The position numbers were made by a program, and so were the translations under genes. From Capnocytophaga cynodegmi DSM 19736 (lineage in GTDB: Bacteria > Bacteroidota > Bacteroidia > Flavobacteriales > Flavobacteriaceae), in assembly GCF_000379185.1 (NCBI RefSeq), contig NZ_KB900705.1, forward strand, positions 1 to 47,496: a stretch of DNA of 47,496 nucleotides. The letters run 5' to 3'. The first letter of the stretch is position 1, and every line of letters begins with the position of its first letter. Shown one piece after another: positions 16,584 through 25,181 of the stretch. The notes under the pieces were generated by a model that was not told where the DNA came from, did not search any database, and saw only the letters and a list, made by a program, of their open reading frames with translations.

Positions 16584-16871
16584 ATGACAATACTTAATCA
16601 ATTCGCACCAATTATACTACTGTTGGCGGTAGTTTATTTTCTTATGATTCGTCCGCAGATGAAGCGACAAAAGCAAGAAGAAAACTTCGTTAAAGAAATG
16701 AAAAAAGGAGATAATGTAGTGACTAAGAGTGGTATGCACGGACGTATAGTTGAGCTTACAGATGATAGTTGCGTTATAGAAACTCTTGCTGGTAAAATAA
16801 AATTTGAGCGTTCTGCTATTTCTATGGAAATGTCAAGAAAATTGAACGCACCTAAAGAAGTAAAAAAGTAA
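16584..16871 (+). CDS. yajC: Preprotein translocase subunit YajC
   Basis: Predicted 95-residue accessory subunit of the Sec translocase (partner of SecDF). One N-terminal membrane helix (IILLLAVVYFLMIRPQMKRQKQ) is followed by the soluble domain with the conserved KKGDNVVTKSGMHGRIVEL segment. Length is typical. Probably co-transcribed with nusB; a hairpin follows. Confidence 0.95.
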   Translation: MTILNQFAPIILLLAVVYFLMIRPQMKRQKQEENFVKEMKKGDNVVTKSGMHGRIVELTDDSCVIETLAGKIKFERSAISMEMSRKLNAPKEVKK

Positions 16872-16903
16872 TTGGATAGAAAATTTAATTATAACTTTGA
16901 AAG

Positions 16904-16945
16904 AAATCCGTGAGTGTTTTGTCATTTCACGGATTTTAAGTTTTT
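16904..16945 (+). terminator. Probable terminator after yajC
   Basis: Ten-bp perfect stem AAATCCGTGA/TCACGGATTT with a 13-nt loop. The downstream tract is interrupted (TTAAGTTTTTG), so efficiency is uncertain. Confidence 0.55.
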
Positions 16946-16984
16946 GTTTGATAGTGTTTTAAGAAGTTATAAAATCGTATAATT

Positions 16985-17344
16985 ATGGCAATTCATAATG
17001 AATTTGGCAAAGAAGCCGAACAAATTGCAGCGAATTTTTTGGTAGAGAACGGGCATCAAATTTTGGAACGTAATTTTACATTCGGACACGCCGAAATTGA
17101 TATCATTTCGCAAAAAGGCAATATCTTGCATATAACTGAAGTAAAAGCCCGAACTTCAACAGCTTATGGAGAGCCAGAAAGTTTTGTTAACAAACAAAAA
17201 ATTGACCTGATAGTAAGGGCTGCAAATCATTATGTTGAAAAAAAAGATTTGAACTTAGAAGTTCAGTTTGATATTATTTCAATTGTTAAAAATAGTTTTG
17301 AATTTACTATCAATTACATAGAAGATGCTTTTTATTCTTTTTGA
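16985..17344 (+). CDS. yraN: YraN/UPF0102 family nuclease-fold protein
   Basis: Predicted 119-residue protein with the restriction-endonuclease-like core of the YraN family: GKEAEQIAANFLVENGHQILERN, then HAEIDIISQKGNILHITEVKART, which supplies the E...D...ExK putative metal site. Its biological role remains poorly known; DNA or RNA processing is inferred from the fold. It ends just before the promoter of the next gene. Confidence 0.9.
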   Translation: MAIHNEFGKEAEQIAANFLVENGHQILERNFTFGHAEIDIISQKGNILHITEVKARTSTAYGEPESFVNKQKIDLIVRAANHYVEKKDLNLEVQFDIISIVKNSFEFTINYIEDAFYSF

Positions 17345-17372
17345 AAGTTAAAAAAATAAAAAAACAAAATCA

Positions 17373-17404
17373 TTGTTACAAAATTATTTTTTATTGTACT
17401 TTTG
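17373..17404 (+). promoter_or_regulatory. Promoter of the HTH/ACT-like gene
   Basis: TTG at 17373-17375, 21 nt, TACTTTTG at 17397-17404. Initiation near 17410 sets the start at ATG 17437. An inverted repeat overlaps both elements. Confidence 0.7.
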
Positions 17405-17409
17405 TAACA
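17374..17409. promoter_or_regulatory. Candidate operator (10-bp inverted repeat over promoter)
   Basis: TGTTACAAAA at 17374-17383 and TTTTGTAACA at 17400-17409 form a perfect inverted repeat with a 16-nt spacer. One arm overlaps the -33 element and the other the -7 element, the classical place for a repressor dimer. Centre-to-centre distance of the arms is 26 bp. Confidence 0.5.
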
Positions 17410-17436
17410 AAAATAATCTTTTTAGAAAATAATCTG

Positions 17437-18099
17437 ATGAAAACAGTATCGTCTGCCGTTGAAAATTATATTAAATCAAAGCCTTTTTTGCAAACAGCTC
17501 TCTCACAAGGGATTATAAATTTGACTTCTCTTGCACGTATCATTCGTAAGGAAATTCAAAATGATACAACAAACCGAGAGGTGCGTAATGGAGCAATTGT
17601 AATGGCTTTGAAACGTTTGTCTACCGATATGGAGTTTCGTTCAACTCATCGTATTGTCAGGGTTTTGAAAAATATCGGAGAGATTATAGTTCGTTCTAAT
17701 TTAACGGATTATACTTTTCTGGTGTCCGAAACAATCTTGAATAGCCAAGCTGAACTACTGAAAAAAATTCAAAATTCTAAGGATATCTTTTATACAACAT
17801 CAAGAGGAGTAAATGAAACTAGTTTGATTGTTAGTAACTCCATAGAGGCAACTGTTGAAGAAGTTTTCAGAAATGAAAAGTGTCTGCATAAATTCACTAA
17901 TTTGGGCTCAATAAGTGTAAAACTTCCTGAGGAAAATGTCTCTGTACCAGGTATTTATTATTTTATATTTCAGAGATTGGCTTGGGAAGGAGTTTCAATG
18001 AATGAAGTGATTTCTACTGCGAATGAATTTACTATTATTGTTCCTGAATATCAAGTAGATGTAGCATTCAAAGTAATTAAGGATTTGAAATCATTGTAA
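17437..18099 (+). CDS. Conserved flavobacterial protein with HTH-like N-terminus and ACT-like C-terminus
   Basis: Predicted 220-residue cytosolic protein. Residues about 1-60 look like a winged-helix domain (YIKSKPFLQTALSQGIINLTSLARIIR and NGAIVMALKRLS). Residues about 145-220 resemble ACT-type ligand-binding folds (VPGIYYFIFQRLAWEGVSMNEVISTANEFTIIV). Proteins of this pattern are conserved in Flavobacteriia; I know of no assigned function, and some may be labelled aspartate-kinase-like because of the ACT-like end. The palindrome over its promoter suggests it could repress itself in response to a small ligand such as an amino acid. This is inference. Upstream ATG-less extension to 17341 is rejected since it covers the promoter. 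gltX follows after 48 nt. Confidence 0.75.
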   Translation: MKTVSSAVENYIKSKPFLQTALSQGIINLTSLARIIRKEIQNDTTNREVRNGAIVMALKRLSTDMEFRSTHRIVRVLKNIGEIIVRSNLTDYTFLVSETILNSQAELLKKIQNSKDIFYTTSRGVNETSLIVSNSIEATVEEVFRNEKCLHKFTNLGSISVKLPEENVSVPGIYYFIFQRLAWEGVSMNEVISTANEFTIIVPEYQVDVAFKVIKDLKSL

Positions 18100-18147
18100 T
18101 TAAACCGAAGATTGTAAAGATAATTACTAACCACTAAGATATAAATT

Positions 18148-19650
18148 ATGGTAAGAGTTCGATTTGCTCCAAGCCCAACAGGAGCACTACATATAGGCGG
18201 AGTACGTACCGCTTTATTCAACTATTTATTTGCTAAAAAACACGGAGGAGAGTTTTTACTTCGCATAGAGGATACTGACCAAAATCGGTATGTGGAAGGT
18301 GCTGAAAAATACATCATTGATTCACTAAATTGGTGTGGAATCCCGTATGATGAAGGTGTTGGAAAAGAGGGAAAACACGCTCCATATCGCCAAAGTGAAC
18401 GTAAAGAAATCTATAAAAAATATGCCGATGAACTTCTTGAAAAAGGTTGGGCATACTATGCGTTTGATACAGCAGAGGAACTTGATGATTACAGAAAAAA
18501 GTATGAAGCAGAAAGTAAAACGTTCATTTATAATTGGAGTAATCGGCAACAATTAAAAAATTCGTTAGCCCTCACCAAAGAGGAAGTTCAGAAGAGAATC
18601 GAAGGAGGAGAGGAGTTCGTAATTCGATTTAAAATGCCACACGATGAAGTTTTGAAAATGAATGACTTGATTCGTGGTGAAGTGACTGTTGATGCCAAAA
18701 CGTTAGATGATAAGGTTTTATTCAAAAGTGATGGGATGCCAACATATCACTTAGCCAACATCGTTGATGACCACTTGATGGAAATCTCACACGTAATTCG
18801 TGGTGAAGAATGGTTGCCATCAATGCCTTTGCACGTTTTGTTATATCGTGCTTTTGGATGGGAAGCTCCACAGTTTGCACATTTGCCATTGATTTTGAAA
18901 CCCGTAGGGAATGGAAAATTAAGCAAACGTGACGGAATTAAATTAGGTTTTCCTGTTTTTCCAATGGATTGGCAGGAAGAGAACGGAATGCTAAAAGGAT
19001 TCAGAGGAGAAGGATATTTTCCAGAAGCTTTGGTTAACTTTTTAGCACTTTTAGGTTGGAATCCTGGTAATGATGAAGAAATTTTTTCATTGCAACAACT
19101 TACTGAATTATTTGACTTAGAGCGGGTTCATAAAGCAGGGGCGAGATTTAATATCGAAAAAGCTCAGTGGTTTAATCATCAATATTTGCAGAAAAAATCA
19201 AATGTTGAGTTAGCTCGTGAATTTGAAAAAATTCTTTCTGAAAAGAATATTTCAAGACCAATCGAAATAATAGAAAAAGTAGTTGCATTAATTAAAGAAA
19301 GGGCAACTTTTGTTTCTGATTTTTGGGAATTAGGGAATTATTTTTTCCAAAAACCCGAAAAATATGATGAAAAAGCCTTGAAAAAACAATGGAAAGAGGA
19401 TACAAATGTAATTCTTTCCGAGGTAGCTGAAATCGTAAATTATACAACGGACTTTTTTTCTTCAGTTTTAGAAGAAAATGTTAAAAAATACATCTCTGAA
19501 AAGGGTTACGGATTTGGACAGGTGATGCCTCCACTTCGTTTAGCTTTGGTGGGTGAGATGAAAGGTGTACACATATTTGATATTATGGAAGTTATTGGCA
19601 AGGAAGAAACCCTCAGTCGATTATCAACCATTTTGAAAGAAAACAAATAA
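18148..19650 (+). CDS. gltX: Glutamate--tRNA ligase
   Basis: Predicted 500-residue class I aminoacyl-tRNA synthetase charging tRNA-Glu. The HIGH-type motif is ALHIGGVRTALFNY near the N-terminus and the KMSKS-type motif is KLSKRDG. Length and C-terminal anticodon-binding region are typical. It heads a tight run with lgt (14 nt), a DUF192 gene (5 nt) and idi (20 nt), closed by a terminator. Confidence 0.98.
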   Translation: MVRVRFAPSPTGALHIGGVRTALFNYLFAKKHGGEFLLRIEDTDQNRYVEGAEKYIIDSLNWCGIPYDEGVGKEGKHAPYRQSERKEIYKKYADELLEKGWAYYAFDTAEELDDYRKKYEAESKTFIYNWSNRQQLKNSLALTKEEVQKRIEGGEEFVIRFKMPHDEVLKMNDLIRGEVTVDAKTLDDKVLFKSDGMPTYHLANIVDDHLMEISHVIRGEEWLPSMPLHVLLYRAFGWEAPQFAHLPLILKPVGNGKLSKRDGIKLGFPVFPMDWQEENGMLKGFRGEGYFPEALVNFLALLGWNPGNDEEIFSLQQLTELFDLERVHKAGARFNIEKAQWFNHQYLQKKSNVELAREFEKILSEKNISRPIEIIEKVVALIKERATFVSDFWELGNYFFQKPEKYDEKALKKQWKEDTNVILSEVAEIVNYTTDFFSSVLEENVKKYISEKGYGFGQVMPPLRLALVGEMKGVHIFDIMEVIGKEETLSRLSTILKENK

Positions 19651-19664
19651 TTAAAACGTTAAAT

Positions 19665-20600
19665 TTGATGATACTTTTGAATTTTATCTGGAATCCAGAT
19701 GAGGCTTTATTTACAATTCCTGTTGTTAACATAAGTCTACGTTATTATAGCTTGATGTTTGTTGTGGCTTTTGGTTTGGGTTGGTATTTGATGAAGAAAA
19801 TTTATCTCAATGAAGGAAAAACTTTACAGCAATTAGATACACTATTCATTTACACGGCTTTAGCTACACTGATAGGGGCTCGTCTTGGGCATTGTTTCTT
19901 TTACGATTGGGATTATTTTAAGAATCATCTCTTAGAGATATTTTTGCCTGTTCGATTTGAACCTGAATTTCAATTTACTGGATTTTCAGGTTTGGCGAGT
20001 CACGGAGCTGCAGTAGGAATTATCATTGCGATGATTTTGTATGTCAGAAAGTATAAAGACATCTCTCTTTCGTGGATTTTGGATAGGGTAGTGATTCCTA
20101 TTTCTATCGGGGGAATGTTTGTGCGATTTGGAAACTTCTTCAACTCTGAAATTAACGGAAAAATAGTGGACGAAAGTTTTCCTTTAGGAGTAAAATTTGT
20201 TCAAGGAGGAGCGATTTCTTCTCGTGAGGCAATGAAAATCGCAGGAACGAATACACCTAATGAGGCTTATGATTTAATTGCTTCCGATCCTCGTTTTTCT
20301 GAAGTGTTGGCAAGTATTCCATATCAACATCCAGCTCAGTTGTATGAGGCGTTTGGTTATTTTATATTGTTCTGGATTTTATGGTATTTTTATTGGAAAA
20401 CTGATAAAAAACAACAACCTTATTTCATTTTTGGTTTGTTTTTAGTTATTCTTTGGGGTATTCGTTTTGCGGTAGAATTTGTAAAGGAAAGCCAAGGTGG
20501 GTTTGAAAGTACTTTAGGATTATTTTCAACGGGGCAATGGTTAAGTTTACCTTTTATAATTGCTGGATTTTATTTATTGTTCAAGAAAAGTAAAGCATAA
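19665..20600 (+). CDS. lgt: Prolipoprotein diacylglyceryl transferase Lgt
   Basis: Predicted 311-residue inner-membrane enzyme that moves a diacylglyceryl group from phosphatidylglycerol to the lipobox Cys of prolipoproteins. About seven membrane helices are visible, with signature segments GARLGHCFFYDW, GLASHGAAVGI, and the Lgt motif MFVRFGNFFNSEINGK, then HPAQLYEAFGYF. A second ATG three bases downstream (19668) is an equally good start. It would act on the lipoproteins carried by LolA in this window. Confidence 0.96.
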   Translation: MMILLNFIWNPDEALFTIPVVNISLRYYSLMFVVAFGLGWYLMKKIYLNEGKTLQQLDTLFIYTALATLIGARLGHCFFYDWDYFKNHLLEIFLPVRFEPEFQFTGFSGLASHGAAVGIIIAMILYVRKYKDISLSWILDRVVIPISIGGMFVRFGNFFNSEINGKIVDESFPLGVKFVQGGAISSREAMKIAGTNTPNEAYDLIASDPRFSEVLASIPYQHPAQLYEAFGYFILFWILWYFYWKTDKKQQPYFIFGLFLVILWGIRFAVEFVKESQGGFESTLGLFSTGQWLSLPFIIAGFYLLFKKSKA

Positions 20601-20605
20601 AAAAT

Positions 20606-21130
20606 ATGAATTTTTTTAGAAAATATTTTGTACATTTTGCGTTAGGGTTTGTGGGACTTGCAATATTGGTGTACGCTCTATCAGGGCTTATTTCTTCTGA
20701 GGAAAAGAAGATTACATTTCAAGAAAATGAGATTAAAGCTCCTGAAATTGAGTTTACTAAAGAAGCTGAATTGTCAATTTTTAAAGATGGTAATTTACTC
20801 AAGAAGATAGATGTAGAGTTTGCCAACACACCTGAAGAAACAAGTTTGGGGCTAATGTATCGTAAGGGAATGGACGAAACTCAAGGAATGTTTTTTATTT
20901 TTCCTGAAGAGGAAATGCGTTCATTTTATATGAAAAATACCCAGTTTTCGTTGGATATCATTTATTTGGATAAAGATAAAAAGGTTGTTAGCATCGCCAA
21001 AAGAGCTAAACCTTATGACGAAACTTCGCTCCCATCGGAAGGACCTGCGATGTACGTTTTAGAAATAAACGGAGGATTATCGGATAAATGGGGAATTGAA
21101 AAAGGAGATATAGTTCAAATTAATGAATAA
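20606..21130 (+). CDS. DUF192 domain protein, membrane-anchored
   Basis: Predicted 174-residue protein with an N-terminal membrane helix (FVHFALGFVGLAILVYAL) and a periplasmic DUF192 domain (about residues 55-172): EFANTPEETSLGLMYRKGM, GMFFIFPEEEMRSFYMKNT, SLDIIYLDKDKKVV. The family has no established activity. The 5-nt gap to lgt indicates co-translation. Confidence 0.9.
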   Translation: MNFFRKYFVHFALGFVGLAILVYALSGLISSEEKKITFQENEIKAPEIEFTKEAELSIFKDGNLLKKIDVEFANTPEETSLGLMYRKGMDETQGMFFIFPEEEMRSFYMKNTQFSLDIIYLDKDKKVVSIAKRAKPYDETSLPSEGPAMYVLEINGGLSDKWGIEKGDIVQINE

Positions 21131-21150
21131 GAATTTGTTGCACAATATCA

Positions 21151-21684
21151 ATGGAAGAAGAAAAAGTAATATTGGTAGATGAACAAAATAATCCTGTTGG
21201 CTTGATGCCTAAGCTGGAAGCACATGAAAAAGCGTTACTTCATCGGGCTTTTTCTGTTTTTATAATGAACCAAAAAGGAGAAGTAATGTTACAACAAAGA
21301 GCCTTGCATAAATATCATTCTCCTGGTTTGTGGACAAATACTTGTTGTAGCCATCAGCGTGAAAATGAAACGAATGTGGAAGCAGGAAAACGACGTTTGC
21401 AAGAAGAAATGGGATTTATAACCGAGCTGACAGATGTTATTTCTTTCATTTATAAAGCTCCTTTTGACAATGGACTTACAGAGCACGAATATGACCACGT
21501 TTTGCTTGGATATTATGAAGAAAACCCAAACATAAACCCAGAAGAGGTCGCTGATTGGAAATGGGAGCTACCTGAAAATATCAAGAAAGATATTGAACAA
21601 AATCCGCAAAAATACACCGAATGGTTTAAAATTATTTTTGAAAAATTCTATGATTATTTGTTCAGTAAGGAAATAGAAAATTAA
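21151..21684 (+). CDS. idi: Isopentenyl-diphosphate delta-isomerase (type I, Nudix)
   Basis: Predicted 177-residue enzyme interconverting IPP and DMAPP. The Nudix fold holds the catalytic Cys in TNTCCSHQ, the acidic metal ligands in GKRRLQEEMGF, and the segment LTEHEYDHVLLGYY with the second catalytic Glu. Last gene of the gltX operon and a source of DMAPP for MiaA and quinones. A terminator follows. Confidence 0.95.
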   Translation: MEEEKVILVDEQNNPVGLMPKLEAHEKALLHRAFSVFIMNQKGEVMLQQRALHKYHSPGLWTNTCCSHQRENETNVEAGKRRLQEEMGFITELTDVISFIYKAPFDNGLTEHEYDHVLLGYYEENPNINPEEVADWKWELPENIKKDIEQNPQKYTEWFKIIFEKFYDYLFSKEIEN

Positions 21685-21693
21685 AAATTAGGG

Positions 21694-21738
21694 AACTTAA
21701 TCTCAGAACTTTTTTAGGAGATTAAGTTTTTGTTTTTT
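21694..21738 (+). terminator. Terminator after idi
   Basis: Eleven-bp perfect stem AACTTAATCTC/GAGATTAAGTT with a 13-nt loop, followed by five T, G and seven T. Its T-tract contains the -33 TTG of the dnaX promoter. Confidence 0.9.
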
Positions 21739-21760
21739 TGCATAAAACGTTTTATTTTTG
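21730..21760 (+). promoter_or_regulatory. dnaX promoter, directly at the start codon
   Basis: TTG at 21730-21732, 20 nt, TATTTTTG at 21753-21760: full consensus. The dnaX ATG begins only 5 nt after the box, so transcription would start at or within a few bases of the ATG. Confidence 0.7.
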
Positions 21761-21764
21761 CAGT

Positions 21765-23467
21765 ATGAATCATTTTGTAGTATCCGCAAGAAAATATCGT
21801 CCGCAGTCATTTCGTGATGTAGTTGGGCAACAAGCAATTACAAGTACACTTATGAATGCCATTGAGAACAATCATTTGGCTCAGGCACTCCTCTTTACAG
21901 GACCTCGTGGTGTAGGGAAGACTACTTGTGCTAGGATTTTGGCAAAAAAAATTAACGAGCAAACTTCGGAGGTACAAGATGATAATGACTTCGCATTCAA
22001 CGTATTTGAATTAGATGCCGCTTCTAACAATAGTGTAGACGATATCCGCAGACTTATCGATCAAGTGCGGATTCCGCCTCAGGTAGGAAAATACAAAGTG
22101 TACATTATTGATGAGGTGCATATGCTTTCAACGGCAGCCTTTAATGCTTTCCTAAAAACGTTAGAAGAACCCCCAAAACACGCAATTTTTATTCTGGCAA
22201 CAACTGAAAAGCATAAAATTATTCCAACAATTCTGTCAAGATGTCAGATATTTGATTTCAAGAGAATTACAGTAAATGATGCTCGTGAATATTTAAAGTA
22301 TATTGCTCAAGAACAAGGTATTGAAGCTGAAGCTGAAGCACTTCAAATTATTGCTCAAAAGGCAGACGGAGCGATGCGTGATGCTCTTTCTATCTTTGAT
22401 AGAGTAGTTAGTTTCTCAGGGAATAAAATTACGCGTCAGGCTACTTCTGAGATATTGAATGTACTTGATTATGAGACGTATTTTACTATTACAGACCTTA
22501 TTCTAGAAAATAGACTTCCTGAGTTATTAAAATCTTTTAATGATATTATTTCACAAGGATTTGATGGTCATCATTTTATATCTGGTTTGGCAAGTCATTT
22601 CAGAGATTTGATGGTTTGTAAAAATCCTACCACGATTTCACTTATGGAAGTAAGTGAGGAGACTCAAAAAAAGTATCTGCAACAAACTCAAAAGGCTTCT
22701 GTACCTTTTTTGATGGAAGCCATCACCATTGCTAACGATTGTGATCTGAAGTATAGAACCAGTAAAAATCCGCGATTATTGGTTGAAATTGCATTGATGC
22801 AACTTGCTTCTCTGACCTTTGAAGGTGATAAAAAAAAAATGATGGACGCTTCATAATTCCAGCATACATATTTAATAATCAACCAGATTTAAAGGAAGAA
22901 AAGCACTCTGACCAACCTACTAATGAGGACAAATTAAATGCACAAACAGCAACTTCCAGAATTCAGCATAATATTCCAAAAATAACAAAACAAGAACGAA
23001 ATCAGGTAGTTTCAAGTTTTTCAATACGCAGTATTCAATTAAAAACTGAAGTAAAGAAGAATTTGAAAGAGGATATTATCGACCCAAATTCTTTGCCACG
23101 AGAGGAGTTTTCCGAAGTCGATTTTTTTCGTTTTTGGAATGCTTACATTGAAAGTTTATTAGCAAAAGGAGAACGAATTCAGGCTTCCTATTTTCAGATG
23201 AGCGTTCCCGAACTTAAAGATAAAGTTATTCATTTAGAGGTTTCTAATAGTACTGCTTATACAGAAATTTCTAATAATGAGGCCAGATTACTTGATTTTT
23301 TACGAAAATCATTACGAAATTATGATATTTCGTTAAAACTTATTAAAAATGAGGAATTAACCAAAAAAATCTTAGTTACTCCTGATGATAAATATGAAAA
23401 ATTACTCGAAATTAATCCTTTACTAAAAGAATTTCGAGAAGCATTTAATTTGAATTTAGGATTTTAG
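21765..23467 (+). CDS. dnaX: DNA polymerase III subunits gamma and tau (frame change at A10)
   Basis: DnaX is the clamp-loader ATPase of the replisome. Frame 1 (21765-22856, 363 residues) holds domains I-III: MNHFVVSARKYRPQ start, Walker A GPRGVGKT (46-53), Walker B YIIDEVH, sensor TILSRCQIF. It stops six codons after ten A (22830-22839). The -1 frame is open from that run to 23467 without a stop and encodes a linker plus a C-terminal domain ending NLNLGF, like Bacteroidota tau. Slippage at A10 would therefore give gamma-like (363) and tau (about 567 residues) products, as known for Thermus dnaX. The four-Cys zinc module after Walker A is missing (TCARILAKKINEQTSE), a flavobacterial trait. 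A homopolymer sequencing error is the alternative. Confidence 0.9.
22830..22839 (+). promoter_or_regulatory. Slippery A10 tract in dnaX
   Basis: Ten consecutive A in codons AAA AAA AAA A(TG). Adding one A in the transcript, or a -1 ribosomal slip, joins frame 1 to the tau frame. No clear downstream stimulatory hairpin is visible, which favours slippage by RNA polymerase. Confidence 0.7.
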
Positions 23468-23546
23468 TTATGTTTTTAGTAATTATAAATATTCTAACTT
23501 TCGAACTTGAAAAATACTAAAATAGAGTTTATATGAAATAAATTTC

Positions 23547-23554
23547 TATATTTG
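23547..23554 (+). promoter_or_regulatory. Putative lepB -7 box
   Basis: TATATTTG, exact TAnnTTTG match, 25 nt before the lepB ATG; the -33 element is weak. Confidence 0.5.
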
Positions 23555-23579
23555 TGATGTTTAACTTAAAAAACAGATT

Positions 23580-25139
23580 ATGTTATATATTTATATTCTT
23601 ATTATAGCTCAGATAATCAGTGGATTATATTTTTGGAAAGGCTATGAAAAAGCAGGTTATAAGGCTTGGCAGGCTTTTGTACCTTTTTATAATAATATTA
23701 TATTTTTAAGAATTATAGAGCGTCCGTGGTGGTGGCTTTTTCTGATGTATTTGCCTGTAATTGGGAATATTATGCTCATCGTAATGAACTACGAATGGTT
23801 ACACGTTTTCGGTTATCGAAAAAAGCGATATACTTTAATTTCTGTTCTTACTTTAGGAATTTTTACAGCTTACGTAACTTATTTACCTACAACTAAATAT
23901 ATAGGAAAAGATAATGAAGTAATTAAGAAGAATGTATCTTCGTGGATAAGTGCTACATTATTTGCTGTGGTTGCAGCTTCGGCAATTCATACGTATTTTA
24001 TTCAACCCTATATGATTCCAACTTCGTCGTTGGAAAAAACTTTGTTAGTTGGTGATTTTCTGTTTGTTAGTAAGTTTCATTACGGAGTACGGGTGCCAAT
24101 GACGCCACTTTCATTGCCAATGGTTCACGATTCAATTCCGTTAGTGGGTACCAAATCATATTTGAAGGTTCCTCAATTGCCTTATTTGCGTTTACCTGCA
24201 TTGCAAAAAATTGAGCGTAATGATATTACGGTTTTTAATTGGCCTACTGACACGGTGCGTTTCTTTCGTGATAACTCCAATATTCACGTAGATAAGCCTA
24301 TTGATAAAAAATCCAATTATGTAAAACGAACCGTAGCCGTACCTGGCGATAAGTTTGAAATCAAAGATGGAGATGTTTACATCAACGGGAAGAAAGAGCT
24401 TTATTCTGTGAGAACAAAGTTGCAAACTTCCTATGTGGTTGAAACAAAGCCTAATATTGGTCAGTTAACTCCAGCTTTTATGTATCAACAGTTTGATGTG
24501 ACTGACTATTTTACACAAATTCAGCCAAATATATATGTGTTTTCATCATTGACGGAAGAAGTTGCCGAAGCTCTGAGAAAAAGCCCTAACGTAGTTTCTG
24601 TTAAAAAGCGAATCGAAGAGGCTGGGAAGTATAATCAGGCTGTATTTCCGCATTCTGAGAAATTCCCTTGGAACGAAGACCAGTACGGACCTATAACAAT
24701 TCCTGCTGAGGGACAAACAGTTACGCTTTCTGTTGAAAATTTACCACTTTACAAAAGAATTATAGAAGTTTACGAGAATAATTCTTTGGAAATCAAAGGT
24801 AATGATATTTTAATTAATGGAGAACGGACAAATTCTTATACTTTCAAACAGAATTATTATTGGATGATGGGAGATAATCGTCATAATTCGGAAGATAGCC
24901 GCTATTGGGGATTTGTTCCTGAAGATCACGTACTTGGAAAACCTGTTCTGATTTGGATGAGTACAGACAAAAATGCCTCAGGCTTGAACAAAATCCGTTG
25001 GAACAGATTGTTTACAACTGTTAATGGGGAAGGAGAACCTGTTTCTTACAGATATTACGCCCTTGTTATCATAGTTTTGGTTTGGGGAGGATATGAATTT
25101 TATTCCAGAAAAAGAAAGAAAGCAAAGGATAATAAATAA
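23580..25139 (+). CDS. lepB: Signal peptidase I (long Bacteroidota form)
   Basis: Predicted 519-residue inner-membrane protease removing signal peptides. Three or four hydrophobic helices (residues 1-105) form an N-terminal DUF5684-like part, then another helix leads to the catalytic site MIPTSSLEKTL with the likely nucleophile Ser150. The general base Lys249 is in YVKRTVAVPGD. The C-terminal box GDNRHNSEDSRYWG is intact. A large insertion (about residues 280-400) separates the boxes, and a final membrane helix ends the protein, both usual for this phylum. WbqC-like and lpxD-like genes follow closely. Confidence 0.95.
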   Translation: MLYIYILIIAQIISGLYFWKGYEKAGYKAWQAFVPFYNNIIFLRIIERPWWWLFLMYLPVIGNIMLIVMNYEWLHVFGYRKKRYTLISVLTLGIFTAYVTYLPTTKYIGKDNEVIKKNVSSWISATLFAVVAASAIHTYFIQPYMIPTSSLEKTLLVGDFLFVSKFHYGVRVPMTPLSLPMVHDSIPLVGTKSYLKVPQLPYLRLPALQKIERNDITVFNWPTDTVRFFRDNSNIHVDKPIDKKSNYVKRTVAVPGDKFEIKDGDVYINGKKELYSVRTKLQTSYVVETKPNIGQLTPAFMYQQFDVTDYFTQIQPNIYVFSSLTEEVAEALRKSPNVVSVKKRIEEAGKYNQAVFPHSEKFPWNEDQYGPITIPAEGQTVTLSVENLPLYKRIIEVYENNSLEIKGNDILINGERTNSYTFKQNYYWMMGDNRHNSEDSRYWGFVPEDHVLGKPVLIWMSTDKNASGLNKIRWNRLFTTVNGEGEPVSYRYYALVIIVLVWGGYEFYSRKRKKAKDNK

Positions 25140-25181
25140 TTTCTTATTTTTCAAAAATTTTAAAAATCAATTAATCAGAAT

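Noticed and set aside
23063-23467. Separate gene downstream of dnaX
   Set aside because: The frame is open back to the A10 run in dnaX without a stop and encodes the tau C-terminal domain, so it is the second part of dnaX and not an independent gene.
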